From Haematobia irritans (Eukaryota; Arthropoda; Insecta; Diptera; Muscidae): DNA of 64,000 nt. The notes beneath the pieces were generated by a model. That model ran no database searches, was not told the origin of the DNA, and was given only the letters and a program-made list of their open reading frames with translations. Below, one piece after another: positions 10,682 to 22,658 of this stretch. The stretch's first letter is position 1. Each line of letters opens with the position of its first letter. The position numbers were made by a program, and so were the translations under genes. The DNA lies in NCBI RefSeq assembly GCF_050003625.1, contig NC_134399.1:148236473-148300472 (forward strand), given 5' to 3'.

Positions 10682-12174
10682 ATTTTATTATGTTAGCCAT
10701 TGAAACTGCTTTTGTCGTACACATTTTTCACGAAAATTTAAGCATAAAAGAACATTTCCAAAAATTCCCTTAATGGCACTTAAGTAACTAACTAAGCTTC
10801 CTTGGTCTTTCAATGCCAAGTCATTTACCTTGATGATTTAGTTGAATATAAAAACAAAACTGAAGAGAATAAATTATAGATCATTAATTTCAAATAATTT
10901 TCGCACACTTTAAACTGCCGCAGTGAGAAAGCGAAATAAAATAACATAGATTTATAACTATTTTGTCTACTATCATTAAAATTGCTAAAAGAACTATAAT
11001 CGTCAAAAATAACCACCCAGCCCATTGGACCATCATCAATCTGGGTAGAATGATCTAAACTTGAAAACTTAAACGAAGAGAAATAAGCCATGTACCCCAG
11101 TATGATTAACTCGCTGGACTACCCACACGAATAGACAAGATGTCAGTATACAAAAGCTAGATGGTATAGAGACCGCTTACAAGAGTCATTGAAGTGTCTC
11201 CTTGCAGTTGATGTTTACTTTGGCAGGGGATTGGTGTGATATCCTTAAGCAAACAATGGCTAAACATAAGTCTTACAAAAGTGTCATAAAATTTACATAA
11301 TTATGACTGCGGGAGAGAGACACGAGGGTTGCCACGCCACAATGATGTTAAAATGCAGCCAGAATCACCTTCATACAACACCAACAAAAAAAATGGTGAT
11401 TACTATAATTTATAAGCTACTAAAACCTGATGACCGACCGCACAAAAGATAAATGATGATGATGACGATATAAGCACATGCATGCTAGGGCGATATAAAC
11501 TTGAAAACTTATCCTAGATACTTCCATTCACCGATGACATAGACCCTATGAATATACACCTGCTGAGTTGGACATCAGCGATAACTAATACAGGCAATGA
11601 ATTATTAGACTTGCTTTAGTTGTTGAAGCAATAGAAATTCCATGGGAGATTTTCCAAGAATTGTCCATGTTCCGGATGGACAAACTATTCGATCAATTTC
11701 GATTTTTTCAACATCCATGGGATATTTTACAAGAATTGTCCATGTTCTGGATGGACAAACAATTCGATCTATTTCGATTTTTTTTTTCCAACATCCTATC
11801 TAAAAGTCTCAAACGTGAATATGATGTGGCCAAAAAGTGTAAGATAGTATGAATTACAGGTTTATCAATAAGTGTGGAATTTCGGATATTTTTAGATGAA
11901 TTCAAATTCTTAATATGTTGTTTAACTCAAGGCTCCGAAAGGATCCACCGTTGTATAAATTACATAGCATTTAAGGATTCAAGAAGGAAAGTAAGAATAA
12001 GAGTCCAGTGGAGACCGTATTTTGCTGAGATAGTGCCTTAAAAAATCCCAAAAAAAATTAGAGCTCAGTACAGATATTTGCATCTTTGACGATTCGATGA
12101 TGTTTCAATTCAAAGTACGTTTTGGAATACAATCTCTCGAGAGTTCTCCCTCAAGCATAAGATGACGATACACT
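10682..12174. other. No gene found
   Basis: No recognised gene or TE. A 75-bp tandem duplication at 11641-11790 is listed separately. A short GAT/GAC-rich stretch is at 11450-11470. Confidence 0.5.
11641..11790. repeat. 75-bp tandem duplication (two units)
   Basis: CATGGGA-GATTTT landmarks recur 75 bp apart (11641 and 11716), followed by AAGAATTGTCCATGTTC in both. The unit is 25 codons, giving a 63-codon frame at 11661-11852; I see no protein family. Confidence 0.8.
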
Positions 12175-12401
12175 AAATTTGTTATTCCATGTGTAACACA
12201 TCGATACAGCGATATCTATTGAAATCACTGTAGCTTCCGAACGATGGTATTGTAAATGGTCTATATCGGACCACTATTAGCTATTGCTGATCCCCAACTT
12301 TTTAGGCCCATACCAGTCCATCATTATATATAGCCCCCATAAAAGCCGATCCTCAGATTTTATTTCTTGAACCTTCTGGGGAAGCAAATTTCATCTGATC
12401 G
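12175..12401 (-). mobile_element. Family A fragment
   Basis: Contains GTGTAACACATCGATA, GAAATCACTGTAGCTTCCGA and ATATATAGCCCCCATA, which match the 3' half of family A read on the minus strand. It is cut at 12401 where mariner copy B starts. Confidence 0.75.
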
Positions 12402-13070
12402 CCGCAGAAAGCCAGTTTGCCTTGAACTGCTGCTCGTCCTTAGCAGTTTATTTGGTCTTCTTTAGGTTCCGCTTGACAATAGCCCAGTATTTCTCAATTG
12501 GGCGGAGCTCTGGCGTGCTGGGAGGGTTCTTGTCCTTGGGAACCACCTGGCGGCGTACCACTCCATGGCCTTTTTACCGTAATGGCAAAATGCCAAATCC
12601 GCCCAAAACAGTACGGAACAACCGTGTTTCTTCAGGAAAGGCAGCAGACGTTTATTCAAACACCCTTTCACGTAAATTTCTTGGTTGACAGTCCCGGAAG
12701 CTATGAAAATGCTGCTTTTCAAGCCACAGGTACAGATGGCTTGCCAAACCAGATATTTCTTTGCGAACTTTGACAGTTTTATGTGCTTGAAAATAACTGC
12801 TACCTTTACCCTTCGTTTTGCCGTATAAAACTCCTGTCCCGGAAGCTGCTTGCAACTCCCTTTTCGTCTCAGCGGCTTCCGGTTTTCGATTTCCCCCCCG
12901 AAACCAGACTTCCTGGCTATCGACAAACGTTTCCCCAACACTTTAATTACATTTGTAACGGTTGATTTGGCAACTTTTAGCGATTTTGCCAGCTTTGCGT
13001 GCGAGTAGCTCGGATTTTCGCGATGCGCGAGCAAAATTTTGATGCGCTGCTCTTCTTGCTTGGACGGCAT
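12402..13070 (-). pseudogene. Internally deleted DD37E transposase, copy B
   Basis: The start ATG is at 13070 (MPSKQEEQRIKILL). The 202-codon frame runs through the helix-turn-helix region, then jumps from RKPLRRKGSC directly to KQLPGQEFYTA. The segment with the first catalytic Asp (MDDE) is therefore deleted. The second Asp survives as FWADLAFCHY and the frame is lost after GTRTLPA-like sequence just before the catalytic Glu region. Non-functional. It has a cleaner N-terminus than copies A and C. Confidence 0.9.
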
Positions 13071-13212
13071 TTTGACAACTGAAGAGTGAATTCCAAAATC
13101 AAATTAGGAGCAACATTCTACACACACACCTTCAAAATGAGGGGTGTTCAGGTTTTTTTAAATGCAAAATTGAAAGAAATACGTCAAGTTTATATTGACA
13201 AAATTTTGACCG
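12402..13212 (-). mobile_element. DD37E Tc1/mariner-type transposon, copy B (truncated, internally deleted)
   Basis: The right end is an inverted repeat with one base missing relative to copy A (TTGACAAAATTTTGACCG, ending 13212, then TA). The left end is missing, cut into family A sequence at 12401/12402. Confidence 0.85.
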
Positions 13213-13214
13213 TA

Positions 13215-14693
13215 TCGCCCTTTAAGTCCAATCGTCCTCAAATTTGGCATTGAGTCTTTTTTCGGCTCAAAGACGATCCCTATTGATATTTATAGCCGAT
13301 CTGTTTATAAATGACGTATTTATCAACCGATCTTCTTCCAATTTAGTGTAATCGAATATTTTGTGAATCTTATAAATTTTGCATAATATTAGTCAAATCG
13401 ATTCAGATTCAGATATAGCTCTCATATATAGCTTTCGCCCGATGTACACTCCTACTGCTTCAGAGGCCAATCTTTTGTTCCGATTGACGTGGAATTTTGC
13501 ACAGGGAGTAGAATTAACATTATAAATATGCGTACAGAATTTGGTTGAAATCGGTTCAGATTTAGATATAACTCCCATATATATCTTTCGCCCGATTTAG
13601 ACTCATATGAAAACGGAGGCCAATGTTTCATTTCGAAAATTTAGATGTGTTGCACTAAGAGTCCAATTAAAATTTTAGCCATGTGTGCCAAATTTTATCA
13701 AAATCGGCTCGGAATTAGACAAAGCCCCTACACCCAGAAAAAAGGGACTCTAATGTCAACTGAACTTTGTTTTAGTTCATGAAGATTAGTTGATTTTAGT
13801 TAAATTTTGCACAATATGAGTAAATGTTCCTTATTTGAATAATTTTTTGCTAACTTTAATGACGTGAAGTAAAAGTAAGAATAAAAGTTGTATACATATA
13901 TAGTGCACAATTTTACAAAAAATAAATTAGTTCATATTTTGCTAAAATGGCAGAAGTTTGCTTAAATTGAGTTCATAAGTCTATCAAATGAGTAAATTTT
14001 ACTAAATTATACCTGTCTCGAACTTCGTACAGCACTAAAGACATTTTAACAATTTTTTAATCCAATTTTTTCTTCCAACATATGAAATTTTCTTAAACAA
14101 CAGAAAAAAATTAATTATTTTTAAAAAATTTTCTTCAATTTGACAAAAAGTATTAACTTATTTGTAACATGTTGCAATTAGAAAACTATTTTAGTTAAAA
14201 TTTTCTAAAATAAACCTACATTTTTTTCCACGGTGGGGTCACTTTTTTTTGGGTGTATATATGTTCTTCCGATTTTAGCAAATATGGTAAAAATACCCAC
14301 ATGTTCCTTGTAAAATCGTCACTGTTAAGTCGATAGGTCGTAAAAATGATTAAAATTTAGCTATACTCTAATTCGCATATATCGACCTATAAACCGAAAA
14401 TGAAGATTTGCGAAATTTTATGCAATTTAAATATTTCCAATATTTTTTTACTAACATTGTGGTCCGTCCCGGTAATCAACCAATTTAAATTTTGAGTCTA
14501 TACAATTTGTGAAAGTTTAAAAAATTTTGTCCAAATCGGTCCATATTTAAATATTTGTACAGTGGAATATAAACATTTATATAGTTCCTAACAAATTTGA
14601 AGGTGTTAAGATGGTATCAAAAATATTGGCATACATAGTGGTGAAGGGTATAATATAGTCGGCCCCGACCGACTTTAGACTTTCCTTACTTGT
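13215..14693 (-). mobile_element. Family B mini-me/DINE-1-like element (B2), 3'-truncated, with nested MITE
   Basis: The 5' end is at 14693: the minus strand begins ACAAGTAAGGAAAGTCTAAA, then TCGGTCGGGGCCGAC and ATTATACCCTTCACCAC. The interior shows family B units (CAGATTTAGATATAGCTC, ATAGCTTTCGCCCGAT). Sequence fades at 13215, next to mariner B. A MITE (13731-14255) sits inside. Confidence 0.8.
13731..14255. mobile_element. TA-flanked MITE, copy 2
   Basis: 525 bp, begins CACCCAGAAAAAAGG, ends TTTTTTTTGGGTG, with TA on both sides (13729-13730, 14256-14257). Removing it leaves continuous family B sequence. Related to 2730-3240. Confidence 0.85.
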
Positions 14694-14697
14694 TTTT

Positions 14698-15650
14698 ATC
14701 TTCACGTAAGCTCCATATGGACTAACTTACAATTTAGAAGACAATTTTACGAAGTATTGAGAACACAACCCACATGATTATGGGTGACAGACTTGAGACT
14801 TCCCAGTAAAAAATTTGGAAGTTCTTCCAAAGACACATCTTTAAAAACACTTCCAGAAGATGCACTCCCAATGATGTTCTTTATTTTAACTACCCAGGAA
14901 GTTCTTTTGATTAAATTTTTTATAACTTGGTTTTTTCATACTTTTAATAGGTAATTTTAACTTTTTTTGTTTCTAATATGTTCATTTAAATCATTCACCC
15001 CCATTTTCATGAAGCTCAGTTAGTGATCCGTTAGCTAACGAACTTTTAAACCGTACCATGGACATATCTGTCATCTTGCCTATATATTCCACATGCCAGT
15101 TAGAAATTTAACTGCTGAAAATTTTTCAGTTAAAGTTAACCGGAGTGAAGATATTTGCAAATTTACTTTCTGTTAACTGGCAGTTAAAGCCTAACGGAGT
15201 TACAAGAAAATGGCCGTCAATCATTTAAATTTTGTCAAAAAAAAAAATGCTAAATTCAATCTGAAAGAATGTGATTTTTTGAAAATATTTGAGGTCAAAC
15301 GTTTCCGACAATCGTTAGAATCCATTAAAAATTATAAAAAATTATAAAAATTATTTATTTGACAAAATATCACAGAAATTGTTATTTTACACCCAAAACA
15401 TTGAATCCGGATCACACCCAAAGAAGTGATGCAAATTCAGTGCAACGGCTGTTGAAATGGAGGACTTCCGTCCTATGACAAGCCCATGTTAAATTCATCG
15501 CTTCTGCGTCAATTTTGAACCACTTCCGGATCCAAAAAGAACATTTTCATTACTTTTTTGGCGACGCTTTTTTTGCTGGGTTTCTATGCAATCCATGGTG
15601 GAACGTACATAAGATTTGGCCTGGCCGAACTTACAGCCATACATACGTGT
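14698..15650 (-). mobile_element. Family A 5' fragment (A11) split by a nested element
   Basis: 15581-15650 gives the family A head on the minus strand (CGGCCAGGCCAAATCTTATG, then CCACCATGGATTGC). 14698-14811 continues it (GTGGGTTGTGTTC, AATTGTAAGTTAGTCC). The middle is occupied by 14812-15580. The element begins 4 bp from the 5' end of B2. Confidence 0.75.
14812..15580. mobile_element. CCCAG-TIR element nested in family A
   Basis: Begins CCCAGTAAAAAATTTGG, ends GCTTTTTTTGCTGGG. The right-end region (ACTTCCGTCCTATGACAAGC) is shared with 40283-41401 and 54300-54490. The host reads across if a 2-bp TT duplication is allowed; that target is tentative. No coding capacity. Confidence 0.65.
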
Positions 15651-15754
15651 TTATTCTTTGGTCTATACCAAAAAAGTGCTAATGTTTGATATCACATGAA
15701 GTAAGATTAATTATACTGCTTTCACATTCTATAAAGATGACTTAATTAATTATA

Positions 15755-16322
15755 CACACAAAAAAAATTTTTCTGATTCAATCACCAAATTAATTGATCC
15801 AATTAATTTTTTAATTGAAATGTCTTCAATCACGAAAATGATAGTATCAATCACAGTTTTAATTGGGCATAGAAAAAATTCTTGATAAAAAAATTAATTG
15901 ATTTTTTCAGCAAATTTCAATTAATTTTTTAATTGATTCAATTAAAAATTTAATTGATGTTGATTGCAAAACTCCATTAATTTATCATTTAAAAAAGGTA
16001 ACTATTTTTAATTACTTTCTGAATTGGCTTAGAGTTTTTATTTGGATTAACAAATGATTGTTTGAAATACATTTTTAATTAAAAATTTAAAAAAATCAGC
16101 ACCTTTTTAACTGAATTAGTCTTCCGAATTTGATTAAAAAGTTAATTGTATCAATTATTTTTTTAATTAAAAATTTTAAAATTTTCCATCATTGACTTAA
16201 TTAACTTAATGTTTCTATCATGATTAAAAAGTTAATTGTATCAATTAATTTATTAATTGAAAAAATTTTCAACTTCAATTAACTTTTTAATTTGAAATAT
16301 TTTGGTGATATTTTTTTCTGTG
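15755..16322. mobile_element. TA-flanked MITE made of AATTAATT-rich repeats
   Basis: 568 bp, begins CACACAAAAAAAATTTTTCTG and ends ATTTTTTTCTGTG with TA on both sides. CAATCACCAAATTAATTG at the left mirrors the right end. An old right-half copy is at 58853-58983. Confidence 0.75.
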
Positions 16323-16324
16323 TA

Positions 16325-17584
16325 TATTCAATGATAAGGGCCCATCTTTCCATATATATTTTTTTTAGTTTCTTATTCTTATCTGAATGATAACAAAAAT
16401 TTTAAAACATATGCCAAAAGCCTGCTAATTTCATTTAGTTATATAAGATATTAAAAAATCCTCTATATTTTTCTCGATATATTGTGTTATTATTACAAAA
16501 GAGTAATGACATAGCAAAATAAAATTTCATCCACTTATTTTTAATTCATTTTATTTACAAATTAAACCTCAAATCCATCTGCACTAAGCTAACTACTTTA
16601 CAAATCTTTAATGCTTTGCGAACACCATTCTCATTTTTTATTATACAATAATTTATCATTCGTTATAGTAAATCTCTTTATCCTTGCTTCCTGCGAATTA
16701 GCGAAATGACTTGCATATTTACCAAATCGAAAAAAGGGCTTATCCCTTGGTTAGTTTGTACTAAAGAAACAAATAATAAAATTTAATAAAATGGGTAGCC
16801 CTATTCCTAGAACTTCACCACAGGTTACATATTGCAATAGTTGTTGATTATATTTCCTTCATTCATTTTCAACTCACTAAGGGGCCAATATGCGCATCAG
16901 CAGGGCCAGCAGCCTAGCCCACCACACTGACAACTGTCAAACTTTAAGTCATATTCAATTAGTTAAGCCTATGAAATGCAACATCATTTCGTATGCAACT
17001 CATGTTTTATTATTATTGCTCATAAATATACGCTTACGCTGTCTCCTCTTGCATATACGCATGCATACGTACTCGTAGTATGGCCCTGTTGGTTGCTCAA
17101 TGTTGCTCAATCCACCTATAAAATCTGTTCTTAAGGTTAAACTATATTTGATTTTGTGTTCCTTCGATACGCTTCTATCGTAGCCCATCACATACATTCT
17201 TAACGATACTTACAGTGACGTTAACTATGGCCATTGTAACTCTTGATAACGTAACAACCATAACGCCGGCCAATAGTTAAATGATGGCACTGCATTATAA
17301 CGATAACACATTGGGCTACGAATAACTTTGTTTGGTTTTAAATGAAGTTATGCTGGGTCGTTAATTTTCTTTAGTATTATGACTTATAATCAATTGAGAA
17401 ATTTACATAAATATCTTCATTATAGAGGGGTATATTTATTGCATTGAATAATATTTCGTAGAATTTATTAACAAACCCAGAAATAAAATTTTAGAATTTA
17501 TATGTTAACATTTTACAAGAAAGGTGGAATTTTTGTTTGCTAGAAGCATAGAGAAATATCCATAAATAATCCACCATCCATTGC
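16325..17584. other. No gene found
   Basis: Unassigned AT-rich DNA. Open frames of 62-71 codons around 16890-17706 have no recognisable domain. Confidence 0.5.
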
Positions 17585-18350
17585 AATCCACCATGGATTG
17601 CATAGAAACTTCTACGAAAGACTGTCATCCACAATCGAATTACTTGGGTTGTGGTATCTTCAAACTTCTTAACATCGTTTTCTAACTTGTGAGTTAGTCC
17701 ATACATGGTATATATTAGACAAAAAAGTTATGTATATGTAAGTCTACAAATAATTACGAATCGATATGGACTATTGCACGGTGCGTAGAGTCAGAATTGA
17801 AATATGGGGGTAGCTTATATGGGTGCTATATAGAATTATGAACTTGATATGGACCAATTTTTGTGTGATTGGGGATCGATTTATCTGAGAGCTATGTATA
17901 ACTATAGACCGATATGGACCTAGTTAGGCATGGTTGTTACCGGCCATATACTAGCACAATGTACCAAATTTCAACTGACTCGGATGAAATTTGCTCCTCC
18001 AAGAGGCTCCAAAACCAAATCTCGGGATCGGTTTATATGGGGGCTATATATGATTATGGACTGATATGGACCACTTTTGGCATGGGTTTTAAATATCATA
18101 TATTACCACCACGTACCAAATATCAACCAGATCGGATGAATTTTGCTTCTCCAAAAGGCACCGGAGGACAAATCTGGGGATCGGTTTATATGGGGGCTAC
18201 ATATAATTATGGACTGATATGAAATAATTCCTGCATGGTTGTTGGATACCATATACTAACATCACGTACCAAATTTCAACCGAATCGGATGAATTTTGCT
18301 CTTCCAAGGGGCTCCGAGGGTCAAATCTGGGGATCGGTTTATATGGGGCC
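17585..18350 (+). mobile_element. Family A fragment (A2), both ends truncated
   Basis: Starts at CCACCATGGATTGC without the ACAAGTA head and carries three or four 153-bp units. It stops mid-unit at 18350 (TATATGGGGCC), where unrelated sequence begins. Confidence 0.8.
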
Positions 18351-18640
18351 ATCGACTCTAATTGCGTGGGTCGACATAACGACCGCTTGTCACTTCCCCC
18401 TCGTACTCTTCGACCGTGAGACCAAAATAAATATTATTGAGAAAATACCCATAGGACAGTGTTTAGGCTCTGTACAAACACTTCGGCCGCAAACCATAGA
18501 CATAGACAGGACTCAGCATGTATCAACCAAAAGAGGGACCTCGCAACATTTTATCGCACAATGGCACACCTTCAATCTACTTAAGGACCATTTTCTGTTT
18601 AGGGTTGATTTAAATAAAGTTTTCCCTTTTTAGCCTTTTT
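18351..18640 (+). other. Unclassified sequence fused to family A; possible retroelement 3' end
   Basis: This ~290-bp, less AT-rich segment differs from its surroundings. It continues the open frame of the adjacent A2 unit to 18633 (132 codons in all) and contains an AATAAA at 18613-18618 shortly before its end. It could be the 3' end or LTR of a retroelement. I could not identify a family. Confidence 0.3.
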
Positions 18641-19465
18641 CATCCTATTATGCCAGCATGGTTGACATACATATATGTAGTAGATGTGGCGACCTTAACT
18701 TTATGGCTTTTGTTAGGAATAAATCATTTAAAGTTTAAGAGCATGTACAAAATATCCATTCAGATAGTGATGTGATGACGGCAGCCTTTATTAACTTAAT
18801 CCTTCACGCTGCTGTTTTGTTTGCTCCTCCATTTTTCTTCTAGCTATTTCAGATTTTTTCACATTAAGTTGAATTTGTTACGTCGAGTTTATATATGCTT
18901 GTTCATCTTCTTTAATCAGAATTTATAGGGTTGGTCATAGAAGATGATTAAGATTCTATGGAAAAACTACAAAACCAGCGGGAAAGATGATTACACACAA
19001 ATAGGATGCAACCATCCAATTAGTGTGCTATAATTTACCTTAAAAACACCTCTTGGTACATCCACTAAATACCAATCAGATTTTTAACAAATGGTTTAGT
19101 GTAAATTGGTTAGAAGCGACAAAAAGGGTAAACGATTTTTTTCTAATTTTTCCATATCAAATGGTGGTTGTGCTTTGCATCTTTATCTACAAGATGGGCT
19201 TTTTAATTTAAATTTTAAAAAAGACTAATCAATAAGAATTTGCAGTAATGATTTTCGTCATATATCTAACGACGACTGACGAGAAAATGAAAATTAAGCA
19301 AAATTTCTCCCATCGCAAAATTTAAGCTTCAATCATGTAATTAATTGTCTTGTCTAGATCCAGAGTATTATAAAGCGGACAATTGTTCAGTATTTTCACC
19401 GTTTCTTGGTCCCTGTAATGTGTGTAGAAACTCGCTCGGATGGCGTTAGAAATGGCTCTGTCATT
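18641..19465. other. No gene found
   Basis: Unassigned AT-rich DNA. Confidence 0.5.
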
Positions 19466-19599
19466 TTTTTATACCCTCCACCATAGGATGCGGGGTATAT
19501 TAACTTTGTCATTCCGTTTGTAACACATCGAAATATATGCTCTCAGACCCCATAGAGTATATATATTATGGGTCGTGGTGAAATTCTGAGTCGATCGAA

Positions 19600-20334
19600 C
19601 AGTGTTGCCAGGTGATTTTTAATTCTTCCCCCCAAATCTTAAGAAAAACCCCTAAATTGGTCTAAGCTTTTTTCAAAAACCCCCAAAAAATTTCAGAGTA
19701 TAAAAGTATAAAAAGTGGTCCCAAAATTACGTGAAAAAATCCTGTAGTGATACACTTTAAAAATTAAATTTAACACAAATATATATCCTGAAAGAAGAGT
19801 TCTTTCCTGAGAAACGAAATTTTAGAAAAACCAAGTTTTCTTTTGATGCTAAAATTTGTTTTCGTTTGAAGTAAATAAAAAATAAAATTTGCTATTTAAG
19901 AAAATACTTTAAAAGAAAAGAGATTTTCGTTTGTTTAATATTTCATGGATGTAATAATACAATATGTATATCAGTTTAAAAAGCGGGCTTACTCTTAAAA
20001 AGCATTCAGCTGCTAAGTTAAAATACGATTGTTTTTAATTTTGTCAAATATTAAAAATGCCCTTTCAACAGAAGAGTTAAAAAAAGATAACGAAAATAAT
20101 GCTATTGGATACTTGTTTGTATTTAGGATCTTCTTGTTGACTTTCCGCATCTTTTTTCTCATAACTCATGTTAGAATTGTTCCGAATTTGCTTGAGAATT
20201 GCTCCACTTTATAAGGTCTGAAATAATTTTTTACCCCCAAAAATCACCCAAAAAAAATGTTACCCCTAAAAATCCCCCTAAACGTGAAAAAACCCCCTAA
20301 ATTTGGGGGGAAAACCCCTAACCTAGCAACACTG
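19600..20334 (-). mobile_element. hAT-type non-autonomous element with 8-bp target duplication
   Basis: 735 bp with inverted ends CAGTGTTGCCAGGT (left) and CAGTGTTGCTAGGT (right, minus strand), flanked by cgatcgaa (19592-19599) and agatcgaa (20335-20342), 7 of 8 matching. Terminal CA-G and an 8-bp duplication are hAT hallmarks. The subterminal parts are rich in AAACCCCC/GGGGGTTT. The interior keeps a scrap of transposase. Confidence 0.85.
20013..20108 (-). pseudogene. hAT transposase C-terminal scrap
   Basis: The minus strand reads IALFSLSFFNSSVERAFLI then FDKIKNNR, ending at a stop. The S-V-E-R-A-F motif followed by K-I-K is the hAT C-terminal dimerisation region. Only about 30 codons remain. 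It supports the hAT assignment of 19600-20334. Confidence 0.65.
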
Positions 20335-20897
20335 AGATCGAAGCATATCCGTCCGTCCCTCCGTCTGTTGAAATCACGCTAACTTCCGAACGAAATAACC
20401 TATCGACTTGAAACTTGGCACAAGTAGTTGTTATTGATGTAGGTAAGATGGTATTACAAATGGGTCATATCGGATCACTTTTACGTATGGCCCCCATATA
20501 AACGGACCCCCAGATTTGGCTTGTGGAGCCTCTACGATAAGTATATTTCATCTGATCCGGCTGAAATTTGGTACATGGTGTTGGCATATGGTCTCTAACA
20601 ACCATGAACAAATTGGTCCACATTTGTACATAATTATATATAGCCCCCATATAAACCGATCCCCATATTTCGCTTGCGGAGCCTCAAAGAGACGCAAATG
20701 TCATGCCATCCGGCTGAAATTTGGAACATGGTGTTGGTATATGGCCTCTAACAACCATGCAAAAATTGGTCCATATCGGTCATAATCACATAAATACATA
20801 TAGGCCCCATATAAACCGATCCCCAGATTTGTCTTGCGGAGCCTCAAAGAGAAGCAAATTTCATCCGATCCGGCTGAAATTTGGTACATGATGTTAG

Positions 20898-21230
20898 GTT
20901 GGGTTAGGTTATGTGGCAGCCCGATGTGTCAGGCTCACTTAGACTATTCAGTCCATTGTGATACCACAGTGGTGAACTTCTCTCTTATCACTGAGTGCTG
21001 CCCGATTCCATGCTAAGCTCAATGAAAAGGGACCTCCTTTTTATAGCCGAGTCCGAACGGCGTTCCACCTTGCAGTGAAACCACTTAGAGAAGTTTTGAA
21101 ACCTTCAGAAATGTCACCAGCATTACTGAGGTGGGATAATCCACCGCTGAAAAACTTTTTGGTGTTCGGTCGTAGCAGGAATCGAACCCACGAACTTGTG
21201 CATGCTAACCATTGCACCACGGTGGCTCCC
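20898..21230 (-). mobile_element. tRNA-derived SINE nested in family A
   Basis: Minus-strand copy of the 4769-5111 SINE. The duplication atgatgttag is exact at 20888-20897 and 21231-21240. The tail reads TTAGGTTGGGTTAGG-like on the plus strand. Confidence 0.92.
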
Positions 21231-21493
21231 ATGATGTTAGTATATGATCTCTAACAGCCATGCAGAAATTGGTCCACATCGGTCCATAATTATATATAGC
21301 CCCCATATAAACCGATCCCCAGATTTGTCTTGCGGAGCCTCAAAGATAAGCAAATTTCATCCGATTCGGCCGAAATTTGGAACATGGTGTTGGTATATAG
21401 TGCCTAACAACCATCAAAAATTAAACCACATCGGTTCATAATTATATATAGCCCCCATATAAACCGATCCCCAGATTTGGCTAGAGGAGTATC

Positions 21494-21620
21494 TAAGAAA
21501 ATTTTGTCAAAATTTTATTTCTATAGAAAATTTTGTCAAAATGTTATTTCCATAGAAAATTTATGAAGCATTTCATAGGTGGAGAGGAATATTTTGCAAA
21601 ATCTTCCAAAACATCAAGAA
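21494..21620 (-). repeat. Short 29-bp repeat module with its conserved flank
   Basis: Two to three 29-bp units, then the GTGGAGAGGAATATT flank also seen at 891-975. It lies in A3 just before the 153-bp units, in the same relative orientation as the larger array in A8 (50029-50715). Confidence 0.7.
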
Positions 21621-21751
21621 TTCTACCAATCTACCAAACAGCAAACAATTTGCCAGTTTTGGTATAAATATAAAGCGACCCCCATATTTCAATTCTGGCT
21701 CTATAATTACCGCACAAAAGTTCATATCGGTTCGTAATTATTTCTTCCCTA

Positions 21752-22407
21752 CACTGAAAAAAAAGCATACTCGGTTCCAAAGATTTTGTCTTTACATTAA
21801 AAAATTTGGTATTGATTCCGAGCCAAAGAAGCGGAGAATGCAAGTAAGGATACTTTTAAGACACAATTCTCATTTAAATTTAGGTTTTGTGTACTTGCTT
21901 CTAGGAAGCAAATTTTAATTTTTCGCTTTCTCAACTTCTTTTCTTCATATGGTATCAAAGACCTTTAAAAACGAGTTAACGGCAACTTTATTTTCCAAAT
22001 TAAGACTCGACTTCCAGTAGAAATTTGGCTATGTTTGAAGTAAAAAACTTTTTTAAAATAAAGTTTTGAAAAACATGTCCTATATTTGAACAATTTTTTG
22101 CTTTGTAGTCAAGATGCAAAAAGACAATAAATTTAAAGACAATTTCATTAAATTTAAAGAATTTTTCTGAATTATTAAAGTCAAATTGTCCTTCGCCTAT
22201 AAATTTTTTCTTTCATTTTAAGATACCCATTTTTAAGTCAAATCACTTAATTATAAGGACGATACGACTTCATTGAAAAGTTTATCGACTTTTGGGCAAG
22301 GAAAATAACTTTATTTTAGAGAAATGCGTCTTCTATGCTTAGCAAAATTTGTATTCGTATTTTAAAGACATGAAATCTTTGACCTCACGACAATATTTTT
22401 TTCAGTG
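21752..22407. mobile_element. CACTGAAAAAAA MITE nested in family A
   Basis: 656 bp, begins CACTGAAAAAAAAGCATAC, ends ATATTTTTTTCAGTG. The left flank is TA and the right flank CA, so the duplication is imperfect. Contains AAAGATTTTGTC and repeated AAATTTAAAGA motifs. Non-coding. Confidence 0.7.
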
Positions 22408-22658
22408 CATATATACCGGTCAAGAACTGAATATATACGTATTTAATTAACCTTTTTTTGTCTACTATGTTATATATCCCGCACGGACTAACTTACAATT
22501 TAGAAGAAGAGGTTAAGAAGTTTTAAGATGCCTTACCTTCGGCCGCAACCCATGTAATTTAATTGTGGATGACCGTCTTTAGTAGAAGTTTCTACGCAAT
22601 CTATGGTGGAGGATACATAAGATTTGGCCTGGCCGAACTTACGGCCGTATATACTTGT

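Larger units (their letters stand above)
19466..22658 (-). mobile_element. Family A element (A3) with three nested insertions
   Basis: The 3' end (TTTTTATACCCTCCACCAT) is at 19466 and the 5' head (ACAAGTATATACGGCCGTAA on the minus strand) ends at 22658. The core reads GTCGTGGTGAAATTCTGAG followed after the insertion by TCCGTCCGTCCCTCCGTC. Nested inside are a hAT-type element (19600-20334), a SINE (20898-21230), a 29-bp-repeat module (21494-21620) and a MITE (21752-22407). The rest matches full-length family A copies. Confidence 0.85.

Noticed and set aside
16890..17706. Small frames of 62-71 codons as short genes
   Set aside because: No domain, no consistent codon pattern, overlapping on both strands; lengths expected by chance.
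18351..18640. LTR of a retrotransposon
   Set aside because: No matching second LTR, primer-binding site or clear TG...CA ends could be found, so it is listed only as unclassified.
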